Origin: Phycisphaerales bacterium
GTDB taxonomy: Bacteria > Planctomycetota > Phycisphaerae > Phycisphaerales > UBA1924
Direction of reading: 5' to 3'
DNA: 64,000 bases
Assembly: GCA_020427395.1 (NCBI GenBank)
Contig: JAGQON010000014.1
Span: 1 to 64,000 of the forward strand
The notes under the pieces are model-generated. The model was not told the origin of the DNA and did not search any database. It saw nothing but the letters and a program-made list of their open reading frames with translations. Of the stretch, positions 26,856 to 34,312 are shown one piece after another. Position numbers and translations under genes: made by a program. The first letter of the stretch is position 1. Each line of letters opens with the position of its first letter.

Positions 26856-27350
26856 TCAGAGATGCCGGGCGAGCAGGCGTTGCAGCGCCTCTCGCAGCTG
26901 CGTGTGCAGTTCCCGATCCTGCCCGCGGGCATCCGCAACGCGTGCGTTGCCGAAGTCGTACGCCTCGAACGGGCCCTGATTGCGGAGTGCTTTGTCTTCT
27001 GTCGCGAATCGGGGCACGCAGTGCCCGTGCAGCTCCGGGACCTGGTTGCACAGCACAAGGTAGTTGATGCGCTCCGCCCCGGTCACACTCAGGATCGCAT
27101 CGCCGAGCAGCACCAGATCGCTGAAGAACTGCGCTCGCTCATCGTGCCCGAGGTCGTTAGGCGAACTGACGACACAACCGTTCTCGGCAAGCCGAGGGAG
27201 CAGCATGCAGCAGCCCGTGATGGGGCCGGGCTGGTACTTGCCCAGGATCGCGTAGCCGCTGGGCATCTCCGCGAGCAGTTCCGGGTCGCTGCCATCGAGG
27301 ATGCGCTGGACGCGGGCTGAGATCGGGCCTGGTGTACTTGAACTTGTCAT
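26856..27350 (-). CDS. HIT-like domain protein
   Basis: The 164-residue protein has the core of a histidine-triad protein: an N-terminal region with YAILGKYQPGPITGCCMLLP, the helix DERAQFFSDLVLLGDAI, and the motif ELHGHCVPRF. Compared with HxHxHxx, the last two histidines, including the usual nucleophile, are kept while the first is replaced by Glu. HIT enzymes cleave nucleoside phosphoramidates or dinucleotides. Its ATG overlaps the stop of the upstream transporter gene by 4 nt, so expression is coupled. The residue change makes a non-classical branch likely. Confidence 0.75.
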   Translation of the reverse strand: MTSSSTPGPISARVQRILDGSDPELLAEMPSGYAILGKYQPGPITGCCMLLPRLAENGCVVSSPNDLGHDERAQFFSDLVLLGDAILSVTGAERINYLVLCNQVPELHGHCVPRFATEDKALRNQGPFEAYDFGNARVADARGQDRELHTQLREALQRLLARHL

Positions 27351-29380
27351 TTGGTGATCCCTCTTCCCATGCCAGGTGGCATGATCGCGTGGGGGGTTTC
27401 CGCCGCCCGGGTGATCATGGTGATCCCCTCGGGCAGGTTACGGGAGACCTCGCTCACGACATCGCCCTCAAGCTTGCGGCTAAAGACCGAGCGGCGCGAT
27501 TTGCCCATGATCAGCGTGTCGCACCCGTAGGTCACGGTGTGATCGAGGATCTCCTCGGGCACTTCCTGACTGGTGACATAGATCGGGACGAAGTTCACGC
27601 CGGCCTCCTTGGCGAGCATCGCGGTGGTCCCGAGCGATTCCTGGGCCGCCTCGTCGGTCTCGATGCGCGGCGCCTGCCCGGGGCGCAGGTCCATAACCCG
27701 GATGGGGCGGACAAAGATCGCAAACAGCGTGGCCTCGCGCCGCTTGGCCAGGTCGATCGCGTACTCGCTCTGATAGCGACCACGCGCGGCGAGCATGATC
27801 TTGGGCTTGTCGGGGTTGATCTTGATCTCGATATCACGCAGCAGCTTGAGCCACCCCGTCGTGGGCGCTTCGAGCGCCTCGCCCGTATCGATGACGGCCT
27901 TGTTCCGCACCGTCCGGACACCCAAAGCCAGCGCCACCAGCGTGCCAGAGAAGGCGGTGGAGATCGGCTGGGTGACCGCGATCGTCAGGGAGATCGAGAA
28001 CAGAAAGAGCCCAAGGACCCACAGGAAGATCCGGGTCTTGGGTCCCAGCTCCAACTGCTTATTGATCGCGGAGCTGAGCACCGTCACCGTGATGGCACCG
28101 GTGACGCCCAGCACATAGAGCGATGCCAGCATGGTGACATCCTGCTCCACAAGAATCACAATAATCGGGATGATGACGCTGGCGATCAGCCCGATCCAGG
28201 GCACGCCCGAGTAGTTGAGCTTGGTAAAGGCCTTGGGCAGCTCGTTGTCGCTGCCCATGGCAAAGAAGACCGAGACCATCGCCATCACGGCGGTGTTGGT
28301 CGCGCTGAGCAGCAAGAGCCCGAAGGTGATGCCGGCGATGTTGCCGAAGATCATGCCCAGTTCCGCCCCCATCGCATTGCTGGCGGTCTCTTGAGCGATC
28401 ACACGCATCGAGGCGTTGGTGTACTGCTCAACCTCCTCCTCATGGAGTTCAAGCCGATCCCACGCTTCTCGTTGGGACTCGTTGAGCAGCTCTACGCGCT
28501 CGCGAGAGAGCTCGAACGGGGCTTCATGTGAATACCGCGACTGCTCCTCCGCCGGGAGCGTGGCAACGAACTCGGCGCGGGTCTCCTGCAGGCGGATCTC
28601 GTCGGGGGTGTGCATGTCCACAAGGGCCGTGCCCAGCACCGAGAAGGTGAGGGCGGTCAGTGCCAGCCCGAAGATCATGTTCAGCCCGACAACCTCGATG
28701 GAGACCGGCCAGATGGTCTTCTTGGCCTCTCGGGACACGGGCTCTTTCATCAGCCCGGTCATGTTTGCCACGGCCTCGACGCCCGCAAGGGCGAGGCAGA
28801 TTTTGGTGAAGTTGACCCAGGCGTGGGTCGGGGCGGTCTCGTGGAAATACTCGAACGAAATCGAGCCCACGCCCTTGATGAAGTATGGGATCGCGAGCAC
28901 CGCCATCACCGCGGAAACACCCAGGGCCACCAGCGCGATGATCAGGGCGAACTTGCCCGCCGACTTGGCCCCGAGGTAGTTCACCCCGCCGATCAGGACA
29001 ATCGAGACAACGCTCAGCGGGAGCACCCAGCCATCGGGGACATGGAAGTAGTGGAAGGCCTCGATGACCGAGATCGCGGCGGTCATGATGTAGCCGCTGA
29101 GCAGCAGGGTCGAGCCGATCACCGAGAGGGTGGGCGAGAGCTGACGGGCGGCGGTGTAGACGCCCCCGCCGTCGGGGAAACAGCGGCAGATGTGGGTATA
29201 CGCCCAAGAGACGGCGAGCATCAGCAGACCGATGGCCGCCAGGTAGACCACGCTGGCATGGGCTGTATAAAGGAAGGCAAGCCCGAGCACATAGAGCCGC
29301 GAGGTGCCCCAATCGCCATAGAGCAGCGGTCCGGCGTGCACCCATCGCAGATTGCGGGGTCTTGATTCTGTGACGAGCAT
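27347..29380 (-). CDS. APC-family amino acid permease with C-terminal universal stress domain
   Basis: This 677-residue membrane protein has about 12 helices. The first helix is preceded by a short soluble segment. An unusual Glu/Arg-rich insert of about 80 residues (RLQETRAEFVATLPAEEQSR onwards) falls near residue 270. After the last helix a USP-like domain (residues about 530-665) has KIMLAARGRYQSEYAIDLAK and the ATP-loop-like TLIMGKSRRSVFSRKLEGD. APC carriers move amino acids or polyamines; the USP part may sense nucleotides. GGAG precedes ATG 29380, and TATACT lies near 29412. It is followed directly by the HIT gene. Confidence 0.88.
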   Translation of the reverse strand: MLVTESRPRNLRWVHAGPLLYGDWGTSRLYVLGLAFLYTAHASVVYLAAIGLLMLAVSWAYTHICRCFPDGGGVYTAARQLSPTLSVIGSTLLLSGYIMTAAISVIEAFHYFHVPDGWVLPLSVVSIVLIGGVNYLGAKSAGKFALIIALVALGVSAVMAVLAIPYFIKGVGSISFEYFHETAPTHAWVNFTKICLALAGVEAVANMTGLMKEPVSREAKKTIWPVSIEVVGLNMIFGLALTALTFSVLGTALVDMHTPDEIRLQETRAEFVATLPAEEQSRYSHEAPFELSRERVELLNESQREAWDRLELHEEEVEQYTNASMRVIAQETASNAMGAELGMIFGNIAGITFGLLLLSATNTAVMAMVSVFFAMGSDNELPKAFTKLNYSGVPWIGLIASVIIPIIVILVEQDVTMLASLYVLGVTGAITVTVLSSAINKQLELGPKTRIFLWVLGLFLFSISLTIAVTQPISTAFSGTLVALALGVRTVRNKAVIDTGEALEAPTTGWLKLLRDIEIKINPDKPKIMLAARGRYQSEYAIDLAKRREATLFAIFVRPIRVMDLRPGQAPRIETDEAAQESLGTTAMLAKEAGVNFVPIYVTSQEVPEEILDHTVTYGCDTLIMGKSRRSVFSRKLEGDVVSEVSRNLPEGITMITRAAETPHAIMPPGMGRGITK

Positions 29381-29631
29381 GCAAACTCCGGCAATCTGGG
29401 TCCGATGGCAGTATAGTGCATCTCCCCGGCAGATATTCGGACCTGCCGATCGGGTCTCTGGCAGGAACCAATGGATGCGGATCAATCGTGCCCCGTGTTC
29501 ATCCGATATCCTGCTCAGCGCGTGTGCATACCAATCTGGAAGATGAGCTTGAACCGGTGTGCAACACACGACCGGCAATCAGCGAATAGACTTGCGTGCA
29601 ACAGACGCAGGGCCAACTCGGGATCGCAATC
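29381..29631. other. Divergent intergenic region, transporter / kinase
   Basis: About 250 bases between the APC transporter (minus) and the kinase (plus). On the minus strand a TATACT-type -10 about 31 nt before the transporter ATG is the only clear promoter element. In-frame GTG codons at 29596 and 29632 are the alternative kinase starts. Confidence 0.5.
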
Positions 29632-31020
29632 GTGAGCGAAGAATCGCATCCTCAACCCAATCAGGGCAACAACTCGCCCGATGACACGACCCCCTTCGGG
29701 ACTGGTGCGATGGGCGACGACCCCATCTCGGTCGCTGAGGCGGAGAAGTCGATCATGGCCGTCACCAAGGACGGGACCAATATCGACACGCTCATCGGGC
29801 GTCTGGTCATCGATCAGGGCCTGGCGACCCCGGAAGAGGTCAAGCACTGCCTGACCCTGACCCGAACCGAGGAAAACAGCGGGGAGAAGGGTGGCGACAC
29901 CCTGAGCAACTCGCTGGCGCAGGTGCTGGTCAACAAGGAGTATGTCACCAAGCGACAGATCGCCCGCCTGCGTGAGGCCATCGAAGCCGAGCGTTCCGGC
30001 TCGTCGATCTCAGGCTACAAGATCCTGGGCAAGCTCGGTGCCGGCGCGATGGCCACGGTCTACAAGGCCAAGCAGATCTCGCTGGACCGTATCGTTGCGA
30101 TCAAAAAGCTGCCCAAGAAGTTCAGCTCCAACCCGCAGTTCATCGAGCGGTTCTTCGCCGAGGGCCGAGCCGCAGCCCAGCTCAACCACCCCAACATCGT
30201 GCAGGCGTTCGATGTCGGCAACGAGGGCGACCTGTACTACTTCGTGATGGAGTATGTCGAGGGGCGCAGCGTCCACGATGACATCGTCACCCACAAGCGG
30301 TACAAGGAATCCGAAGCGACCGACATCGCGATCCAGGTGGCCGAGGCCCTTGAGCACGCGCACGATCGCGGTCTGATCCATCGCGATGTGAAGCCCAAGA
30401 ACATCATGATCACCAAAGAGGGGGTTGTGAAGCTCGCGGACATGGGCCTGGCGCGGGCGATGAGCGATGTGGAGGCCGCCGAGGCCGAGGCCGGGCGGGC
30501 ATTCGGCACCCCGTACTACATCTCTCCCGAGCAGATCCGAGGCGAGAAGAACATCGGCCCACCCGCGGACATCTACTCGCTGGGTGTCACGCTCTATCAC
30601 ATGGTGACCGGCTCGGTCCCCTTCGAGGGCAAGAACCCCAGCTCGGTCATGCACAAGCACCTCAAGAGCGAGCTGGTGCCGCCGGACCATGTGAACCCCA
30701 AGCTCAGCGCCGGCATCAGCGAGATCATCGAGATGATGATGGCCAAGCGGGTGAGCGATCGCTACCAGAACTGCGCCGACCTGCTGATCGATCTGCGGGC
30801 GCTCAAGGCGGGCGATACGCCGCCCCTGGCGCACAAGGATGTGTTCCACAGCGACGACCTCGCGGAGCTGGCTGCCGAGGCGCAGGCAGCACCGGCCGAG
30901 ATCCCCGCGAACACGGCCCCCACCGGGCGTCCCTCGATCGCGGATCACCTCGCCTGGCCGCCGTTTATCGTGGTCGTGGCACTGCTGGTGATTTCGCTGG
31001 TGCTGAATCTCGTCACATGA
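29632..31020 (+). CDS. Tail-anchored Ser/Thr protein kinase with GspE-N-like repeats
   Basis: The 462-residue protein has two helical repeats similar to the GspE/MshE N-terminal fold (LIGRLVIDQGLATPEEVKHC, then LAQVLVNKEYVTKRQIARLR). A Hanks-type kinase domain follows (P-loop GKLGAGAMATVYKAK; VAIKK lysine; catalytic HRDVKPKN; metal motif DMG instead of DFG; activation end GTPYYISPEQ). One C-terminal helix (WPPFIVVVALLVISLVLNLV) ends the chain, leaving no extracellular sensor. The start is uncertain: GTG 29632 is used, with GTG 29596 and ATG 29710 as alternatives. Substrates unknown. Confidence 0.9.
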   Translation: MSEESHPQPNQGNNSPDDTTPFGTGAMGDDPISVAEAEKSIMAVTKDGTNIDTLIGRLVIDQGLATPEEVKHCLTLTRTEENSGEKGGDTLSNSLAQVLVNKEYVTKRQIARLREAIEAERSGSSISGYKILGKLGAGAMATVYKAKQISLDRIVAIKKLPKKFSSNPQFIERFFAEGRAAAQLNHPNIVQAFDVGNEGDLYYFVMEYVEGRSVHDDIVTHKRYKESEATDIAIQVAEALEHAHDRGLIHRDVKPKNIMITKEGVVKLADMGLARAMSDVEAAEAEAGRAFGTPYYISPEQIRGEKNIGPPADIYSLGVTLYHMVTGSVPFEGKNPSSVMHKHLKSELVPPDHVNPKLSAGISEIIEMMMAKRVSDRYQNCADLLIDLRALKAGDTPPLAHKDVFHSDDLAELAAEAQAAPAEIPANTAPTGRPSIADHLAWPPFIVVVALLVISLVLNLVT

Positions 31021-31102
31021 GCGATTTCTCATCGCAATTCGACCCGGGGTCATCGTGCGAGGCTTGCTTTCATGCCTCCGGGCTGGTTCAATAGAAATAG
31101 AC

Positions 31103-31141
31103 CCGGGTGATGTGCCCGGTTTTCACTGTCTTTCCAAGGAG
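31103..31141 (+). promoter_or_regulatory. infC leader hairpin and Shine-Dalgarno
   Basis: A 5-bp GC stem (CCGGG 31103-31107 with CCCGG 31115-31119) followed by TTTT lies just upstream of a perfect AAGGAG (31136-31141). The hairpin could be a weak attenuator. The Shine-Dalgarno fixes the unusual ATC start at 31149. Confidence 0.5.
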
Positions 31142-31148
31142 TTTGGCT

Positions 31149-31949
31149 ATCAGTCGCAGACGATTCTACAGAGGTGCCGGCCCGGTCAATCGGACCCGCG
31201 TGAACCATATGATCCGCATCTCACCGATCCGCCTGATCGATGAGCACGGCGAACAGCGAGGTGTCGTTGAGACATCGGAAGCCATGCGCATGGCGCAGGC
31301 GGCGGGGCTCGATCTTGTCGAGGTCGTGTCCGATTCGCGCCCGCCCGTGTGCAAGATCATGGACTACGGCAAGCACAAGTACGACCTGTCGAAGCGTGAA
31401 GCCAAATCCCGCAGCCACGGGCAGGAACTCAAAGAGATCCGCCTCGGACGCTCAATCAAGATCGATCCGCACGATGTGCAGATCCGCGTCAACCAGGCCC
31501 GTCGCTTCCTGATGGCCGGGCACAAAGTCTCGATCACCCAGCGATTCCGTGGGCGCGAGATGATGCACAAGCAGCTCGGCGAAGAGCGTTTGCTGCAGAT
31601 CTGCCAGGACCTGAGCGATGTCGCAAAGGTCGATGTTGCGCCCAAGGCGATGGGGCGTGCGATCACGCTCGTGCTCTCGCCAGACAAGGACAAGATCAAG
31701 GCCATCAAGGCGAAACTGGAACTCGACGGCAAGGCACATGAGGATGACCTCGAGGCACTCGAAGCCCAGGTCGCTGCCCAGAACGAGGCCGACGATCGCG
31801 AGGACGAGATCGACGAGTACGAGGGCCTCAGCGAGCAAGAGAAGATGGAGAAGAAGAAGGAAGAGAAGAAGGCCAAGCGCGGCCCCAAGGACGATCGGGC
31901 CAACAACCCCGTTGACGACGAAGTCGCCGACCTGCTCGGTGAAATCTAA
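31149..31949 (+). CDS. infC: Translation initiation factor IF-3
   Basis: This 266-residue protein has the IF-3 N-domain (RVNHMIRISPIRLIDEHGEQ, then PPVCKIMDYGKHKYD) and the C-domain (KEIRLGRSIKIDPHDVQIR, then SITQRFRGREMMHKQLGEER). IF-3 binds the 30S subunit and checks start-codon fidelity. The reading begins ISRRRFYRGAG; the codon at 31149 is ATC with AAGGAG 7 nt upstream, and the nearest in-frame ATG codons further up have no Shine-Dalgarno. IF-3 genes commonly use AUU/AUC starts for autoregulation. An acidic/Lys-rich tail of about 80 residues extends past the usual end. rpmI and rplT do not follow. Confidence 0.93.
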   Translation: MSRRRFYRGAGPVNRTRVNHMIRISPIRLIDEHGEQRGVVETSEAMRMAQAAGLDLVEVVSDSRPPVCKIMDYGKHKYDLSKREAKSRSHGQELKEIRLGRSIKIDPHDVQIRVNQARRFLMAGHKVSITQRFRGREMMHKQLGEERLLQICQDLSDVAKVDVAPKAMGRAITLVLSPDKDKIKAIKAKLELDGKAHEDDLEALEAQVAAQNEADDREDEIDEYEGLSEQEKMEKKKEEKKAKRGPKDDRANNPVDDEVADLLGEI

Positions 31950-31986
31950 ACCGATCGCTCGCTTCCAAATCCCCCAGACTTCCACA

Positions 31987-32010
31987 AGACCCGCGAGACG
32001 GGTCTTTTTT
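31987..32010 (+). terminator. Rho-independent terminator after infC
   Basis: Stem AGACCCG (31987-31993) with CGGGTCT (31999-32005) and a run of six T. infC is therefore probably transcribed alone. Confidence 0.85.
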
Positions 32011-32017
32011 CATGCCG

Positions 32018-32023
32018 TACGAT
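32018..32023 (+). promoter_or_regulatory. Candidate -10 hexamer, leaderless type
   Basis: TACGAT is 6 nt upstream of the ATG at 32030 and just past the infC terminator. No Shine-Dalgarno is present. Confidence 0.35.
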
Positions 32024-32029
32024 GTCGGC

Positions 32030-32329
32030 ATGAGCAACCCCGCCTTTACCCTCGACGGCGAGCACGAGACCCAGAACGGGTGGCTGTACACCTTTTCCCT
32101 GCTCGGAAAAGGCGATTCGACGCATCATGAGCTGACCCTGAGTTGGGTCGATCACGAGCATCTGGTCGGTGGCTCTATTGCCCCTGAACGGGTTGCGTTC
32201 GCCTGCTTTGCCCTGGCCACTGAGTCATTTGGCGATTCGCTGCCCCCCCGATTCGATGTTTCCGTCCTGCGCCGGCGCCTGGACCACTTTGATGAGCGGG
32301 TGCGTGAGCGGATCGAAGCCCCCCTCTGA
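32030..32329 (+). CDS. Hypothetical protein (about 99 aa)
   Basis: A short cytoplasmic protein beginning MSNPAFTLDGEHETQNGWLY and ending with a charged helix (RRRLDHFDERVRERIEAPL). It carries a His/Asp cluster (LSWVDHEHLVGGSI). I recognise no family. An alternative ATG at 32012 adds six residues but would sit 2 nt after the infC terminator. The frame has the GC-rich third-position pattern of real genes here. A TAnnAT hexamer directly upstream suggests its own leaderless transcript. Confidence 0.65.
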   Translation: MSNPAFTLDGEHETQNGWLYTFSLLGKGDSTHHELTLSWVDHEHLVGGSIAPERVAFACFALATESFGDSLPPRFDVSVLRRRLDHFDERVRERIEAPL

Positions 32330-32398
32330 GGGTGATCCGGACGCATATACGGGTGTTTGAGTCTCGGGGGTAATTCATCATGTTGACGGAAAATTCAT

Positions 32399-32427
32399 TT
32401 GAATTCCAACCTCAACAGAATTATTGT
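32399..32427 (+). promoter_or_regulatory. Candidate sigma-70-type promoter
   Basis: TTGAAT (32399-32404), a 17-nt spacer and TATTGT (32422-32427) lie in an AT-rich patch about 75 nt before the sorted-protein gene at 32501. Confidence 0.5.
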
Positions 32428-32500
32428 ATGAATGGAGAAATCGCTCCTGAGCCCCGTCGGGCCGGGCAACGAGATCTGATTGATTCACTTCGGAGGGAAT

Positions 32501-33166
32501 ATGAAAATCAGCACACTGACTTGCGCGATCGCAGGATCATGCCTCATGAGCACCGTTGCTCTTGGCGGCGATGTCATCCTGAGTACGTATAACCTTTTCG
32601 ATCACCCGGGCGGCGCGATCGACCCGCAGGCCTACGGGCTCCGTCTCGACGGTCTCGGCGTTGAATCGCCCCTGACCTTCAGCTTCGGCGACAGCCAGGC
32701 AAACTCGACCATGACCCTGCAGGTCGTGGACACCGGCAGCCAGATCGAGATCCGCATGTCGGGCACCGTCACAGGCAACTCTGCCAACGGCGGCACCGAC
32801 TTCGGCTCCTTCGCACTCAATGTCACCTATATCGTTAGCTCGGTCGCCAACGGCTGGGAAGACAACAACAGCGCTGACGGTAACATGATCGGCACGCTCG
32901 AGGGCGACTTCGGCACGGGCTTTGAAGTCGTTGACCTGTTCGGCAAGAGCGACGGGAACGACGCGTTCCGCTTCCTCGCCGACGGGCACCGCATCGGCGG
33001 CGACAACGATACATGGGTCGGTCGCGGCTGGGTGCTCCCCAACGGCAACATGGGCCTGACCAACGACTTCCTCTTCCAGGCAGCAATCGTTCCCCTTCCC
33101 GCGGCAGCGTGGGGTGGGCTGGCGATGCTCGGCGGACTCGCGGCGGCTCGCCGTATCCGCAAGTAA
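32501..33166 (+). CDS. Secreted protein with VPLP-type sorting signal
   Basis: The 221-residue exported protein has a signal peptide (MKISTLTCAIAGSCLMSTVA). Its beta-rich body, with blocks such as DSQANSTMTLQVVDTGSQIE, has no family that I recognise. The tail is VPLPAAAWGGLAMLGGLAAA followed by RRIRK, a PEP-CTERM-like membrane sorting signal in which VPLP replaces VPEP. Exosortase-type processing is expected but no exosortase is in the window. GGAGG precedes ATG 32501 and a terminator follows. Confidence 0.82.
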   Translation: MKISTLTCAIAGSCLMSTVALGGDVILSTYNLFDHPGGAIDPQAYGLRLDGLGVESPLTFSFGDSQANSTMTLQVVDTGSQIEIRMSGTVTGNSANGGTDFGSFALNVTYIVSSVANGWEDNNSADGNMIGTLEGDFGTGFEVVDLFGKSDGNDAFRFLADGHRIGGDNDTWVGRGWVLPNGNMGLTNDFLFQAAIVPLPAAAWGGLAMLGGLAAARRIRK

Positions 33167-33191
33167 ACCAATCGCATGAACTCATGCCCAA

Positions 33192-33215
33192 AGCACCCCT
33201 GTGGGGTGCTTTTTT
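33192..33215 (+). terminator. Rho-independent terminator
   Basis: AGCACCCC (33192-33199), loop TGT, GGGGTGCT (33203-33210), then five T, 26 nt after the sorted-protein gene. Confidence 0.88.
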
Positions 33216-33276
33216 CATGCGTGCCCGCTATCTTGCATGAGTCCCCCACCCACGCCCCTCACCCTGCGAGGAACAC

Positions 33277-34086
33277 ATGGACCCCCTCGAGTTCTTTCTA
33301 CGACTACTTGTTGGGTTCGGGGCTGGGTGTGTCGGTGGGCTTGCCGGGCTTGGTGGCTCGATCATCATGATCCCCGCGCTGGCGATGTTCTGGGGCTATC
33401 AGGACAAAGAGGCGAAGAACGAGCACCATGTCTACATGGCCGCGGCGATGTGCGTGAATGTCATTGTCGCGCTCTCATCGAGCGTACTTCACTCGAAGAA
33501 GAAGGCCGCTCGCAAGGACCTGCTAATGGTCCTGATACCCTCGATGGTCGCGGGGATGCTCTTGGGCGTCACGCTGTCGAGCGGGAGCAAGGGGGCCTGG
33601 GCTCTATACGCGTTCGCGGGATTCATCTGGCTGTACTGCCTCTACAACATCGTAACCAGCATCAAGAAGATCCCCGATTACCCCGAGGATAGCGCCACCC
33701 CCGTGTGGTGGAAGATCGCGATCGTCGGCGCGTTCTCCGGTGCTGTTGCAGGGTACCTCGGCATCGGGGGTGGGATCCTGCTCGTACCGCTGCTCAACAT
33801 CGCCAAGCTGCCGCTCCGCCACGCGATCGCGGGCAGCGCGGGGGCCATGTGGGTCGCGTCACTCATCGGTGCGACGGGCAAGATGGCGTTGTTGCCCACG
33901 ATCCAGCTCTCCGACGGCAGCCACCTTCGGATCATGGACGCCTTGAGCTTCGCGGTCCCGATGGGGCTCGGTGCGCTCGTGGGTGCGTACCTCGGGGCGA
34001 TCCTGGCCCACCGGCTCAGGCTGCCGCATCTCAAACTGGCGATCGCCCTGATCCTCGCGGCCGCGTCGATCAAGATGGTTTCCTAA
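33277..34086 (+). CDS. TauE/SafE-family sulfite/organosulfonate exporter-like permease
   Basis: The 269-residue membrane protein has about eight helices in two repeats. The conserved glycine-rich starts are VGFGAGCVGGLAGLGGSIIM near residue 12 and GAFSGAVAGYLGIGGGILLV near residue 153, matching TauE/SafE (DUF81). Members export sulfite, sulfonates or related anions; the substrate here is unknown. GAGGA precedes the ATG. The two-repeat structure and length are normal for the family. Confidence 0.9.
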   Translation: MDPLEFFLRLLVGFGAGCVGGLAGLGGSIIMIPALAMFWGYQDKEAKNEHHVYMAAAMCVNVIVALSSSVLHSKKKAARKDLLMVLIPSMVAGMLLGVTLSSGSKGAWALYAFAGFIWLYCLYNIVTSIKKIPDYPEDSATPVWWKIAIVGAFSGAVAGYLGIGGGILLVPLLNIAKLPLRHAIAGSAGAMWVASLIGATGKMALLPTIQLSDGSHLRIMDALSFAVPMGLGALVGAYLGAILAHRLRLPHLKLAIALILAAASIKMVS

Positions 34087-34100
34087 CGAACACCTGCCGC

Positions 34101-34106
34101 TACAAT
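34101..34106 (+). promoter_or_regulatory. Candidate -10 hexamer, leaderless type
   Basis: TACAAT, a near-consensus -10, ends 5 nt before the ATG at 34112. There is no Shine-Dalgarno. Confidence 0.45.
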
Positions 34107-34111
34107 GTGGC

Positions 34112-34312
34112 ATGAGTTCGCCAGCTACGCACAACCCCGCATCGACGCCCGCCCAGTTTCGCTCGAAGCTTGGGACATATCTCACGGGCGTCGCGATCGG
34201 CTTCATCCTGCTCGGCTCGATCTACTACTTCAAATCACGGGCCGTACAGCGTGAGCAGGCGGCTCTACAGCAGCAGCAGGAAAGCGGTGACCAATCCGGA
34301 GCGACCCCTTGA
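34112..34312 (+). CDS. Small single-span membrane protein upstream of uvrA
   Basis: A 66-residue protein with one membrane helix (LGTYLTGVAIGFILLGSIYY), then a basic stretch and a Gln-rich tail (REQAALQQQQESGDQ). No family is recognised. Its stop codon overlaps the TTG start of uvrA (TTGA), so it may couple uvrA translation. A TACAAT hexamer directly upstream suggests that the uvrA transcript begins at or near this ATG. Confidence 0.7.
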   Translation: MSSPATHNPASTPAQFRSKLGTYLTGVAIGFILLGSIYYFKSRAVQREQAALQQQQESGDQSGATP

